The notes under the pieces were generated by a model. The model was not told where the DNA came from. It saw only the letters and a list, made by a program, of their open reading frames with translations, and made no database searches. Of a DNA stretch of 64,000 nucleotides, positions 1 to 12,400 are shown one piece after another (the stretch's first letter is position 1; every line of letters starts with the position of its first letter). The stretch covers positions 41,266,001 through 41,330,000 of the forward strand of contig CM077597.1 of the NCBI GenBank assembly GCA_039654915.1. Reading direction: 5' to 3'. The translations under genes were made by a program, and so were the position numbers. Source of the stretch: Aquilaria yunnanensis (taxonomy: Eukaryota > Streptophyta > Magnoliopsida > Malvales > Thymelaeaceae).

Positions 1-1330
1 TTAGTGGTTCCATGTGCTACAACCATAGAAGCTAGTTGGAAAAAGGGCCACAATAGAGCATTACTAGCTTGGGTGTGGGTCTAGTACCATTAAGGACATA
101 GTGTGAGGTTTTGTTATGGGAACCATACAACACTGAGTTAAGTTTCATGGAACCTAGTGAATATAAGTCCATCCATGACGTGTGCCATTCCACTTGAGTG
201 AGGCAAGTAATGGTGGATAGGTAAGCACCATGAATGATGGTTTAGTGCACTTGTACCCTAGGCAAGTTTACTTGTGGTACAAGTGAAAACCTAGTGCAAT
301 CTTCTTAGGGTTTTAAGATGCAAGCTTGTAAACAAGTGATCAAGGCAAGCTTAATAGCTCGAGGCACTATGCGAAGCTTAGTACACCTAATAAGTTCCTT
401 GGAACTCAAGTGAGGCACATTCACCATGTTCACCTATACAACATAAGGGAGGTTGAAACAAATGATGAACATCACTAGTTAAGCTAGTAAGTAATGCTTG
501 CTAGTGGATAAGGCTTTGCCTTATAGTTAAGGGCTAGCTAAAGGACAAGTCCTTAGCATTGAAGCTCTAGGCGCATAGGTTTAGCCTCACACTGTATGGG
601 CTCACTATAGATTACATATACATATATATATGATGTCCTTTGCATGTTCTTTTTAGGTTGAAGATCCCGTATTGAGAGTCATAGATTCTCACTCCCTTGG
701 TTTCATGTTGTGCAAATATTGAGATTATTGAACCCGACAATCATTGAGGGCTATCATGGTAGTTATTATTATGAGGATCTTTGAGATTCTAGCTTAATTG
801 GTTACTTGTTCGTTAAGCTACATTATTAACTACAGGCTACTTGGCCACAAAGGCTAGTGAGCACGTGGAGGACATTTAAGGCTTGCCACCGGCATTTCCT
901 ACCTAAAGTGGGAGCTAGTCGATTGGATCTTAGTAGTACTAGCCTTGGTGTATGATGTATGCACTAGTAGCCTCCAATGTGTATGCATAGAGCAATGGAC
1001 TCTATTGTTACCTTTGGGTTTGGGCATAACATTCTTTTGTTTAAGAAGCCCACACATGGCCAATTATATGTAGGATTATCATTGATACTATAATAATTTA
1101 ATGTGCTTTGACTATTTGAATGATAGATTTATGAAAAATGCATAAGTTATATAAATGATTTTTGGATTTTTTCATGTTGAAGTCAAGGCAACACTTCCAT
1201 GCATAGTTGCATTCTGGGTTAAACAACTAGTACCATGAAGTTTTAACAAGGGCGCATATAATAAATTAGCCAATCCTGACCAGAGTGGGCTATGTTTCTA
1301 TAGTTTTCCTGGTAGAGCCATGAGGGGCCA
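1..1330 (+). repeat. Element G 5' LTR, 3' part only
   Basis: This segment aligns by eye with 37185-38519, the corresponding half of the other G LTR, and more distantly with the reverse complement of the F LTR. It ends in CCA at 1330, eight bases before the primer-site-like sequence. No ORF of interest lies in it. About 1 kb of this LTR must lie left of the window. Confidence 0.6.
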
Positions 1331-1502
1331 AGTTAGTTGGTATCAAAGCTTGATTTATAGACATTGGAGTTTAGGAACTTAAATCTAGGTTGTGATCCAC
1401 GTGACTGGGTAGTTAGTGCTAACCAACATTTATGAGTTGTCATTTGACTTTGGCTGCAGGTTGCGATGGTGGAACCAAGTCCAGTGTGGTTTGGATGCTA
1501 AA
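1331..1502 (+). other. Element G internal remnant (172 bp)
   Basis: Everything between the two G LTRs is 172 bp. It aligns with the leader of element F read on its own strand (about 34640-34794): the order of shared words runs from the primer site to a gag-start-like ATG near 1467, then jumps directly to the 3' LTR. Gag, pol and the polypurine tract are absent. Either an internal deletion or a template jump during reverse transcription would produce this. Confidence 0.6.
1338..1349 (+). other. Primer binding site of G (tRNA-iMet type)
   Basis: TGGTATCAAAGC differs at one base from TGGTATCAGAGC, the primer site complementary to the 3' end of initiator-Met tRNA that is usual in plant Gypsy and Copia elements. 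It lies eight bases after the LTR end, which supports that boundary and the plus orientation of G. Confidence 0.7.
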
Positions 1503-2513
1503 TGTTATTGGCCCCCTAGTAGGAAGCTTGACTAAGAGAGGTAAAATAAATTAAATCCTTGTTTGGAAACTTATTTTAAGTTCACTTAGCAAGAATAAGT
1601 GTGTTAGGGAAGGTCTACTAAGTTTCATGGAGTTTGTGACACCAAATGAGGTTCGGGGGAAAATTGTATTTTTGTGTCTTAAGGCGTCAAGCCTAGTCTC
1701 GGGACTTAAAAATGTGTTTTAAAAACCAACCTTGCTTAAACCCAAAAATTAGCCTAAGCACGCAAGGTTTGACCAGGTTTTGACTTCGATTACTATTTAA
1801 GGAAGGGGGCTTTTTATCAGTTTTTAAAAAATTTTTGTGGCTTGAAGGGTTAAAGGCTTTAAACTTATGGGAGATGGGGATCTATCTATCGTTGCTCATT
1901 CATTGCCCTCCCTTTCCCAAGTTCAACCTTGCCCTCACCATTTCTTCTTGATTTTTTACCCAAAATCAAGTGTTTTTGGTGGAATTTGATGGTCCAAGGG
2001 GTATACAATGCTTGGGTAGCACATTTTTTTGCTTGGTTTATGATCTTGGAGTTGTTTTTCATGCTTTTCAGCCAGGTTTGGGTTTGCTCATGGGGTAACA
2101 AAGATTTCTTGGTGTTTTCTTCTTTATTTGATGTTTTGAGGCATGGGTTTTGGTTAGTTGTTGGTAACTTGGTGTCATTTGCCTTGGTTTGCTTGGAACT
2201 TAGGTCAAACCTTGTGGAACTTAGTTCTTGGTGAAAAGTTACATAGTTCATGCTTGTGACTTAAAATCAAGGGAAGGGATTTAAGGTTTTATGTTCAATT
2301 GATTGAGGGCAAGTATGTTCATGGTAGACTAGGCTTGGATTTATGGCTTGTGTGATGTTTTGATGCATCATAGGAAGGTTGTGATAGTGTGTTTGCTGAC
2401 TATGGAAGTTATTTTTATAGCTTTATGGTGATTGGAGGCATCCCAAGTTTGCTTTGAGGTGATAGGAAGCCTCCTAAAAAGCTTAGGAGGCTTTTCCTGG
2501 ATACAAGGGACGG
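1503..2513 (+). repeat. Element G 3' LTR, 5' part (before the F insertion)
   Basis: It begins TGTTATTGGCC, matching the TGTTATGGCC start of the F LTR on its own strand. It continues with scattered matches to F, such as the words around the GATGCATCATAG motif near 2363. It breaks at 2513, where F is inserted; the last five bases (GACGG) recur at 37180-37184. Small ORFs here (1929-2234 and its antisense shadow) resemble no known protein. Confidence 0.65.
2467..2493. repeat. Perfect 11-nt inverted repeat in the G LTR
   Basis: The arms AAGCCTCCTAA and TTAGGAGGCTT are separated by 5 nt. It lies 20 bp before the F insertion point. It may be a hairpin in the LTR transcript; no function can be assigned. 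Confidence 0.6.
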
Positions 2514-4622
2514 TGACATAGCCGTCCTTGGCCCTTGCCTAGGAAGCCTATGAGGATTGGACTCACAATGGTTGCAATTGGCTAGCTGTATATGTGCGCA
2601 GATTAAAATTCTGTAGTACTAGTCGATTAACCTAAAATATGCAAAATGCATGCTCTTCATGCTTTTACTTGGATTAACAAAATCCATAAAACATTAACTT
2701 GGCCAAGACATCTCCAAAGAAAATGAGTTCAAATAGCCAAAGCATACAAAATCAACATTTATGTGAGTTTACTACACATAACAACTGTGTAAGAGCATTC
2801 ATACATAAAGTAGACTAATGCCCTCACCCATGAGCAACCCTAGAGTCTAGGAATCCTCAAAACATAGACAATTGAGGCAACTAAGAGTAATATATATACA
2901 AGCCTCAATTGAGATATTCCTGAACTAACTCCCACCTTGGATGCAAGTCCTAGTGGTGAGTCATAAAAGTCCTTGTCTATGTGCTGCTAGGCTCTGCAGC
3001 CAAAGGAAGCCTATGGTTAGTGCTGTTACATAACCAACAAGTAACCTTAGTAGGCTAGAATCATAATGATTCTCAAGTGAAATACCTGCAAGAAAAGCAA
3101 ACTACTGCGATAACCCTCAGTGGTTACCCAACCCAACAACTTCAGAATCTGCACAACATAACTAGAAAGTTAAAATTCAGAAATTCTCAGTAAGGGCCTT
3201 CACTGTACCAGCAAGAAAATTACTAAGGACTCCACATATTAGAACATATGTAACCTATATACGTATGTTCGACCCTTGGGCTATATGAGCTCACAGCTGG
3301 TTACATATGTTCTAATATGTGGAGTCAACCTTTCCTTATCCTAGTCCTTGAACTACAAGGCATTGCCTTGTCCTCTAGCAAGCTTAGCTTGCCAGCCTAA
3401 CTAGTGATAAATCACCAGTTGAACCTCTCATATTTATGTTGTATATGGGTACTATGGTGGGCCTATTGTAAACTAGGCCATAAAGACCTTGTGGACTAGG
3501 TGCACTAAGGTTTCACCTTGCAACCTCATTGCTAATGGCATGGTTAGGTCGCCAAGGGTTCTAAACATTTCATCCAAGCTAGTGATACCTAGTTGTGATC
3601 CTTTGTAAACTAATTTTCTTGCTTATGGTAGAAGTATCCATAAAACTTTACAAAACTCAAGAAAACTCCTAGGTCTCAAAGGACTTTTGAAAGTCTCAGA
3701 GTACCCCTGGAGTGCTTAGACCCCTAGGTACCCTAAAAAACCCCTTAACCTTTCTAGCAAAACTTGGAAATTTAGCCAACATGCCTGTGGTGATGCATTA
3801 CCATAGCTGTCAACAAAATATATGTTTTGCAGCATTGGTGACGTGTCGTGAGAAATGGTATGAACTTTGGACACTTCCCAAACATATCAAACATGCATGG
3901 ATAGCCTCCAAACTTCACATACATGTAAAAGATGTGTGTAGATCACAACCAACTATCACAAGCCAATCGATGATGCATTATAACATCATTCCAATCATCA
4001 TAAACCTCATAGTCCACCATGATTCAACCTTGCCCACAAACTAATGCTATTGCTAGAACTACTCAAATTCATCAAGCAAACTCATTCCAATAGGATTAAT
4101 TGAATCCTAAAACACAACTTCCTTACCTCAACTCCAAGTAACAAGCAAGAATTATGAAACTCTTTTGCACCAACCAAGTTCCACAACTCCAACCTAAGTT
4201 ACAAGCAAATATGGGCGCAAAACATCAAGTTACTAACTTCTAATAAAAACCCAAGCTCCTAGCCAACTAATAAGCATGAAATCAATCAAGAACACATTGA
4301 TTACCTCATATCATAAATAGGAGATGCAAGGAAAAAAGCTTCCAAGCTCCAAAAACCATGATTTTATGCTTAAAGTGAGCTTTAAATGGCCTATATACTT
4401 ATGGTGGCTTTTCTTTTCACCAAAACCTCTTAATTTTGAGTTCAATTGGAAGAAGAAATGATGCTGTGAAGGATGAACTCGGGTTATGGCAGCCATCCCC
4501 CACTTTACCATCTTATAAACCAAGTTTAAAACTCAAGCCAACAAATATTAGACATGGGACACTTAAACCCCCTTTTTTTCGTAACCTTAGTCATTATTGG
4601 TCAATTTTTGTTTATTTAAAAT
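2514..4622 (-). repeat. Element F 3' LTR, part 1
   Basis: It aligns along its whole length with 34795 to about 36930. The alignment stops at 4622, where E starts, and resumes at 29726. The copy contains a perfect long hairpin at 3228-3326 that the other LTR lacks. No coding signal is seen; the ORFs around 3712-4651 are accidental. Confidence 0.85.
3228..3326. repeat. 28-nt perfect inverted repeat with a flipped 43-nt loop
   Basis: The arms are 3228-3255 and 3299-3326 and are exact reverse complements; the loop is 3256-3298. In the partner LTR (35482-35553) there is one arm only, and the segment after it matches the reverse complement of this loop, about 34 of 43 positions by eye. G, a related element, has the same polarity as the partner LTR. 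The hairpin copy is therefore the derived one. Confidence 0.8.
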
Positions 4623-5343
4623 TGATGTCTGGTGGCATCTTCGTTATGTGACATGGTGTAGCTGCAAATGGGACTTTCGGTATGAAGGTGTTTGTAAAGA
4701 GCCCTCCGGTGAAGAAAGTGCCTTGGAGAGGAGCTTCTGGCAAGGATGTGGCTGCAAGACTCAGTAAAACAGAGGTTAGAGACTCCCCGGAGTGTGATTC
4801 CGGGGGAGGAGCCTCCGATGCTCAAGTCAACCTTTTTAGGATGAAAGTAAAAAGGAATGAAGAGCAGATAATGGCTAGAGTTTCCTCTTTCTTACTTGTC
4901 GTCTCCCTTGTGCCATAGTTCTCCACAGATATTTATAAGAGGTCCCTAGGAGGAGGCCTCCTGCTATAGCTTGTCTTAGATCACGACACGTGGTTGGCCA
5001 GATTTGATCCTTACGCTCGGGGACAATCGCCCCCAGCTGGCTGTAGCCATTCTGGCCGAAGGTCAGGGCCATGTGGGTGGGCTGTGTGTCAAAGACGTGT
5101 GTGAGATCCTTTGTGCAGAGGCTCTTAACCCTTTTTGTCTTATCTAGCTGAGAACTCTTTCGGCAATAAACTCTCTTCACGGAGTGAGACACCTTCGACA
5201 GGCGAGCCTCCTTCGATTTGACTTTGCTCTCCGAGGGCCACGGAGGGAGACTCCTCCACAGTGTGGAGGACCTTCAGAGGACGCCATATTCTTCTGAGAG
5301 TGGGGAGATGATCCCCGAGATCTCCAGGCAACTTGACCGAGGA
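4623..5343 (-). repeat. Element E 3' LTR, part 1
   Basis: It matches 28845-29569 with many transitions. It breaks after GAGGA (5339-5343), the duplicated target of A. It resumes at 16322. The U5-encoded start of gag is visible on the minus strand near 4651 but is not used here, since no interior follows it. Confidence 0.88.
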
Positions 5344-8263
5344 TGTAATGCCCGGACAATCCAAAGTGATTAGGTCCCGGGTTAAATGGATTTGGAGCAT
5401 AAGAATTTTTCCTTAAATAGGAATTTAGCTCAATTAAATTGAGAAGACAATATGGCATGTGCATAATTAAGTGTTGAACATCTTAAAAATAAGCTTGGCT
5501 TAGGCCAAGAGAAATAGTAATGAAAATGGTGGTTTTTAAAGATGAGGGACTAAATTGAACAAAGGGATTTTTAGTGGTTGGGCTCAATTGCCCAAATTTA
5601 GAAAGTTGGAGGACTAAAGGGGGAATTATGCCATTTTAATGGCTTTGGATGCCTTAGCCAGCCATGCCCCTCCAATTCCCAATATTTTATGTCACCTTCC
5701 TCCAAATCCTATTATTTTAATCCACCTCCCATCCTTAGTCATCACCTTGGATTCTTTCTTCACCTACTTTTGACTTTTTCTACCAAACTTACACAAAAGT
5801 CTTCCAATTAGTCTTCCATCCATTAAATCTTGTCTCCCACTCATTTCAAACACATTATTAATTTCCTATTATTTTAATCCACCTCCCACCCTTAATCATT
5901 ACCTTGGATTCTTTCTTCACCTACTTTTGACTTTTTCTACCAAACTTACCCAAAAGTCTTCCAATTAGTCTTCATCTCTTTTAATCTTGTCTCCCACCTT
6001 CCAAGCACATTATACACTCATTTTCCTTCCCATATGGCTGGCCATTACCTTCCCACACATTAAAACATAATCACTCCACTCATTCAAAGCCATTTGCTCT
6101 CAAACTCTCTCATTCTCTCTCCATTTTCTTCCATACCAAGTCTCATCATTCCAAACACATTTCCAACTCTTTTCTCATCCAAATATTTGTCCATAGCTAG
6201 AAATAATCATTCCTCAAATTAAAACCAAGTATTCTTGGTTGAATTCAAGCTCTAAGACCATAAAGAGCAAGAATCAGATGAAGAATTCAAAGAAAACCAA
6301 GGAGGAAAATTTGGCCATTTCCATTTCTTGGAGGTTTTAAGCTCTACTCAAGGAACTCTTTGTGTGATTGAGTTTCTAAGTTCATTAGAAGCAAGAAATC
6401 AAGAAGAAGCTTGAAGAACATCAAGCACAATAAATTGGCGTTACCTCTTCTGTGAGGTTCTGTAAGTGTACACCAAGTGTTCTTGGTATTTTGTGTTATT
6501 TGGGTTAATCACCAAGATTTCTTGGTATCTTATGGTTACTAATAAAATTCGGCCCATCTTGGTTCTTATGCTAGAAAACAATTTCTAGAGTCAACAAGCA
6601 AGGAAAACGAAGGAAAATAAGCTTATAAAGCTTTCGGCGTTGTGGGTAAGGATTCCTATACTCACTTTATTGCATGGTATAATTCCATGGCCTTTTTATG
6701 TGAGTATTCGGGCCCCTAGGTGATGGTCAAAGAACCATGTGATCCTAGGAGTGCTAAGAGGGCTTAAGTTATGTTATTGCTTCGGCAATTCTGTTTTGCT
6801 CATGAGCTAAGTTAAGTAAGCAAGCATTATGGGCTAGGAGTTAAGGCGGCCACCTTAATTCCTATGCTAAGTGAGCTCTCCGAAAATATTAAGTATATGA
6901 AATTAATGAACTAAAACTTGAGGGATGCTTGCTGCCCTTCTGTGAACAAAGTGTTAAGTGGCGTGTGTTTGTGTGCTTCTTTGATTTGTTGTGCATGCTA
7001 ACCCCCGATTATGATATTATTGCTATATGCATGTATCTTTTTGTTTTCTTTGTCTTTATGTTTCCTTTGCAGGAATAAGGATTATTTTGCCATTACATTC
7101 TTGGCATATGTTAGGCCTTGGAGGCCATAAGTTAGGCATTGGATGCCACGGAATCCTTATTGAGTTTTATAACTCACCCGCCCTACTCTACTTTTGTAGG
7201 TAAAGGTTTGCTTGAAAGATCAAGCTAAGAGTCTTGAGTACTCTTTCTGTATTCTAAGGTTGGATTTGTGTATGGTATTGCTCAAAATATTCTAAGTATT
7301 CTAAGTATATAAGTTGCTTGTAAACAAGCTAAAAAAAAATGTGGACTTTCTGTGCAGGACTTGAAGTCTTAGAATTGTGGGAACAAGGTCTATTAAGGTG
7401 GAAATTTGTGTTCCATGGCTTTGTGAATTTATGGGTTGCTTTTAAGCATGTTTTTGTTGGTCTAACTTTAGTGACCAAATTATGGACTTAGCTAAAATTT
7501 GGCCAAAACTTGGCTTTGGGCTTGTATTATGGACTTGGACATTTTCGGGTATTTTTATTGCTTGGTGGACTTACCAAGGCCCATGCATGAATTTATGGGT
7601 TATGTTTTCATGAAATTTGAAGCATGTTGAAATTGGGCTTAAATAAGAACTTAAAAATTTTGATTTTATTCTTGGTTAATTTTGGGCCATATGCATGTTA
7701 AGTACTAAAAGGCCCATAAGCCCATGTCTATGTTAAAAGCATGCAATGTTTGGCTATGTATGCTCATTTAGTAAAGAACATGCAAGTAAACTTAGAAAAA
7801 GCATGAAATTGGATGCTTGTGTAAAGTTTGGCTAATAAGAAATTTAAATGCACGTATGTGAATTAATACATGCCTAAGCATTAGTTGCATTTAAAGGCAT
7901 TAAGTGATTATGTGCACTAGTGAACTCCAAAACGCATAAGCATGCAAAGCATATGCATGAAAATAAGTTTTTAAACTTAAGTTGGTGTTTTAGTTGCCAT
8001 GCATATTCTTGGCTAAGCTCGGTAAAGACCATGAAAATGAACACATGAAATCCACATAGGCACTAGCTTGTTTCTGAGAGCACATCAACTTAACCTTAAT
8101 TAAAGAACTTAACGAGCTAGTACCGATAAGTATCCTGGGGTTCGTGCCCATAAGTCTTAGTGAGTTTTAAAAGCCCCTTCTGTGTAATGAAAACTTCCGC
8201 TGCATGTTTAAAAAAAAAAAAAAATCAGGCCCAAATAGGCCAGGGGCAGTTTAGGGCACGACA
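5344..8263 (+). repeat. Element A 5' LTR
   Basis: It is 2920 bp, the same length as the 3' copy, with TG..CA ends. It drives transcription of the element in principle, but I did not find a convincing TATA box to pin the start. It contains an internal 157-bp-period duplication (5708 onward) and a run of 14 or more A near 8211, which is present in both LTRs and so is not a poly(A) tail. Confidence 0.97.
5708..6000 (+). repeat. Direct duplication, 157-bp period, inside the A LTR
   Basis: A segment beginning CCTATTATTTTAATCCACC at 5708 recurs at 5865 with a few substitutions and an indel near its end. The same pair is present in the 3' LTR at 13761 and 13918, so the duplication predates this insertion. 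Confidence 0.85.
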
Positions 8264-8266
8264 GCT

Positions 8267-8278
8267 TGGTATCAGAGC
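8267..8278 (+). other. Primer binding site of A (tRNA-iMet)
   Basis: TGGTATCAGAGC starts three bases after the LTR end. It is the exact standard match to initiator-Met tRNA for plant LTR elements. Confidence 0.95.
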
Positions 8279-8410
8279 ACAGTTGCTCTTAAGGACCAAA
8301 GTTTTGGTCTATGATTCTTAGTATAGACTTGTTCCCACATAGGTTAAGTCCACTAATGAATATTTATGAATATTGAGCAATTGTGTGCCTTGCTTGTTGT
8401 TAATTCTAGG

Positions 8411-9478
8411 ATGAGAACCAGAAATACGAACTGAGGCCGAAATGAAAGTGAAACTTCCCATCAGGGGAATGAAAATGCTGGCTTTGTGCCAGAAGCCCAA
8501 GTCAGGCCTTCTGAGCTCATAAGGGCTAATGTTACTGGGCCTAGCATTGATGCCCAAGAAAGAAGAGAGGCAAGAATGGAAGCAATGATGGAAGCTATGC
8601 AGGCCAATATGGCCCAATTAGCAGCTAGCATGCAAATTCTGGCAAGGGGTCAAGCCCAAGTCCCAGAGCCTACTGGGCAACAAAGAGAGCCACCAATAAG
8701 AAGGAGGCCAGGAAAAGAACCTATACTCGATGATCAAGCCAGTGAAAATGGTAATGATGAGGATGAGGAAAGGAGAAACCCAAGAGCTAGAAGGATAAGA
8801 TCTGAGATTAGACAAGAACTGAGGGAAGAAGAAGAAGAAAGTCCAGATGCAGAAGAGCTGGACATAGAAGATAGTGATGGGCCTGCCCAACTCACTGTCA
8901 CCACTGGAACAGTGAGGGCCCAAAGAGGGAGGCCCAATATGGATAATAGTGGAGGCCTAAGAGAAGGCCAACTAGAGGGGTTCCTTGCCCTAAGACCACC
9001 AACATTTAAAGGAAGCTGTAACCCAGATAAAGCAGAATTCTGGTTAAACCAAATTGAAAAAATCTTTGAGAGAATGGAGGTTTCCTCTTCTCAGAAGGTC
9101 TTACTGGCAACCTTCAAACTAGAAGGAAATGCTGAGTTATGGTGGAGAGCAGTCCATAGGACATATGCTAGCAAAAATGCTAGGCGGCCTGCTCAAAGTA
9201 GAAGAGCAATGAGATGGCCCGAATTCGAACAAGTGTTTCATCAACAATACATCGGTGAAGCACAGAAAGACCAAAAGCAGGTTGAGTTTGACCTGCTTGA
9301 ACAGAAAGAGTTCTCCGTACTGGAATACGAACAGAGATTCAGTAACCTCATACGGTACGCACCACAGTACGATGATCGAGAGGACCTTAAGGCCAAGAGG
9401 TTCCTTCGGGGACTTAGGCCAGAGCTGAGGCAAATACTCAGAGCAGTAGGAGCCCATAAATACTACGACATTGTATAG
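8411..9478 (+). pseudogene. gag: Gag part of element A, broken by TGA and TAG
   Basis: The reading frame opens at ATG 8411, where the first residues (MRTRN) match the Gag start of element B. It meets TGA at 8432-8434 in codon 8, then stays open from about 8435 to TAG at 9476-9478. The body contains a charged N-terminal region and the Ty3/Gypsy capsid-type domain (roughly 8960-9460), with the tryptophan pair in a LWWR motif at 9136-9147. In B the position of the TAG is a glutamine (residue 389) and Gag runs on without a break into the zinc knuckle and protease. Both stops can arise by one C-to-T change (CGA to TGA, CAG to TAG). The only other start before the capsid domain would be downstream, so Gag is probably not made whole. 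Confidence 0.9.
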
Positions 9479-9484
9479 AGGGCT

Positions 9485-12400
9485 ATGGCCCTAGAGCAAG
9501 AATTCAGGGAGCAAGCCATGAATGGCCCTGGAAGTACTAGTGGGATGCAAAAATTCTCTAAGAAGAGAGGCAGAGAAAGCTTGGCATATGAGCCAAGAAA
9601 GGGTAACAAAAGAGAGAAGACCGCATCCCCCTATGGGCCACAATGTGAGACATGTGGAAAATTCCATGGCCAGAAGCCATGTTATAGGCTCACTTCCGGA
9701 TGCCTTAAATGTGGTGCCCAGGATCACTGGGTAAAAGACTGTCCTGTCAGGGGAGAGGATCAGAGGACCCCAGGAGGGTTTAATAACAGATGGGCACAGA
9801 GGCAATTGCCCATAAGGAGGCCCAATATGCCTCCACCCCCACAAAGAAGGGACCAAGATAAGGCCAGGAGGGGACAACCTCAGGCTACTGGAAGAATATT
9901 CCAGATTGAGACATCGATGAAAGCACGAGAGGACCCAGAGGTCAACAAAGCTGGGGAGGATGAGGAAGAAATAGACCAGGCTAAGCTGGTCAGGAAGACT
10001 CTAAAAGGTACCATTTCCATAAATGGTTATGAAGTATCAGTTTTGTTCGATACTGGAGCATCTTTATCTATAGTATCCTTTAAGTTAGTCAAAGATATAA
10101 ACCTCGAAGTATGCAATACAGATAAAATGTACCTGGTTAAAACTGCCGGGAATGAGGTTATGATAACATACCATATTGTAAAAGATTGCATGCTTAAGCT
10201 AGGTGAACTAGAGCTTAGAGCCGACCTGATGGTCTTGGATACTAATGGATATGACATCATCCTAGGAATGAACTGGCTTAGTGCCAATCGGGTGGTTATA
10301 GACTGCCATGCCAGGCAACTTTATCTGCCTGGGCACAAACCTCAATCTTTGGAAAAATCTCCTGGGTTAGTCCCAGATTTTCATTTAAAGGTGGTGGAAC
10401 ACAAACCCTTATTACTAAAAGGTGAATACCTAGGGTTAAATGGAACAGAAGTAGAAATAGAGCTGGGTAAAATACCCATAGTAAGAGAATTCCCTGAAGT
10501 GTTCCCCACTGATCTCCCAGGACTCCCTCCTGCAAGAGAGGTTGAGTTTGAGATCAAATTAGTGCCAGGAGCTGCACCAGCATCTATTGCTCCATACAGG
10601 ATGGCTATTCCTGAAATGATGGAACTAAAGAAGCAACTGGATGAGTTGCTTGAGAAAGGTTTCATAAGGCCAAGTACATCTCCTTGGGGAGCACCTGTAC
10701 TTTTTGTGAAGAAGAAAGATGGAACCCTTAGGTTGTACATTGATCACAGGAAGCTCAATGCACTGACCATTAAGAATAAGTACCCCCTCCCAAGGATCGA
10801 GGATCTATTTGATCAGTTAAAGGGAGCTAAGGTCTTTTCCAAAATAGACCTCAGATCTGGATACTTCCAGCTGAAAGTCAGGGAAGAAGATGTCCCAAAG
10901 ACAGCTTTCAGGACCAGATATGGTCACTTTGAGTACACAGTGATGCCATTTGGGCTCACAAATGCACCAGCCTTTTTTATGGACCTCATGCAAAGAGTGT
11001 TTAAAGCTCATTTAGACCACTTTGTTGTGGTATTTATTGATGACATATTGGTGTACTCAAAGGATGAAGAAGCCCATAAGGAGCACCTAAGAGTGGTGCT
11101 AAGCCTGTTAAAGGAACATGAACTATATGGCAAATTAAGTAAGTGCCAATTCTGGGCTAAAGAAATTGGATTTCTCGGACATGTAATCAATGAGCATGGT
11201 TTAGCTGTTGATCCCGAGAAAATTAAAGCTGTCTTGGAATGGAAGCAACCTCAGACTGTGAGGGACATAAGAAGCTTCTTGGGACTTGCTGGCTATTACA
11301 GGAGATTTGTGCCTAAATTTTCTGTACTAGCAGCTCCGCTCACTCAATTGACAAGAAAGGACCAAAAGTTTGAGTGGAGTGAGCAATGCGAGGCTAGCTT
11401 CCGAGAACTTAAGGAAAGATTGACTACAGCCCCAATACTGGTTCTACCAGACCCTACTAAGGAGTATATAGTTTACACGGATGCTTCTCGAGTTGGGCTG
11501 GGCTGTGTCTTAATGCAAGGGAAGCAAGCAATAGCCTATGGATCAAGACAATTAAGGCCTCATGAGAAGAATTATCCAGTTCATGATCTGGAATTAGCGG
11601 CAGTGATCTTTGCTCTGAAGCAATGGAGGCACTACCTACTTGGAGGCAGATTCCAAGTCTTCACAGACCACAAGAGTCTAAGGTACCTGTTTACACAAAA
11701 GGACCTGAACATGAGGCAAAGAAGATGGCTTGAGTACCTGAAAGATTTTGAGTGCGTCATCGAGTATACGGCCGGAAAAGCCAATGTGGTAGCTGATGCT
11801 CTCAGTAGGAAGTACACGGGAATACTCAAAGCCACTGGAGAGCCTACCGAGGCAGAGGTACTCAGTTTATCTGGGTTGGCCCAAGATTGGGATAAGTGGG
11901 AAATGGACCAAGTAAAGGTCTTAACTATTAGGACTGAGTGGAAAGACCTAATTCAGGAAGCTCAGCTTCAAGATGAGGAGATTCCCAGGATCTCTGGGCA
12001 GAAACAAGGAAAATTGTATCAAGGATTTTCCTTTAAGGCTGGAATATTATATTTCCGGGATAGGATTTATGTGCCAAATAAGGATGGAATCAGGCAACAA
12101 ATCCTAGAAGAAGCCCACTCCAGTTTGATGAGTATGCATCCTGGAGCTCAGAAAATGTATAAGGATTTGAAATCCCATTTCTGGTGGCCATATATGAAGC
12201 AAGAGATTGGTGCTTCTGTGGCTAAGTGTATGACTTGTGAGCACCAGAGACCTGGTGGAAAATTACAGAGCTTACCTATACCAGAAAGAAAATGGGGATC
12301 CATATCCATGGACTTTGTAGTGGGTTTGCCACTGACCCGAAGAAAGTGTAATACAATCTGGGTCATAGTGGATAGATTGACTAAGGCAGCCCACTTCTTG

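Noticed and set aside
4682..5464. Cluster of overlapping 70-105-codon ORFs on both strands
   Set aside because: They sit in the E LTR and run across its junction with A. Frames differ in the paired LTR and no domain is present.
8205..8224. A-run near the end of the A LTR, as a possible poly(A) tail of a retroposed transcript
   Set aside because: The same run is at 16263 in the 3' LTR and lies inside the LTR, not at an insertion edge.
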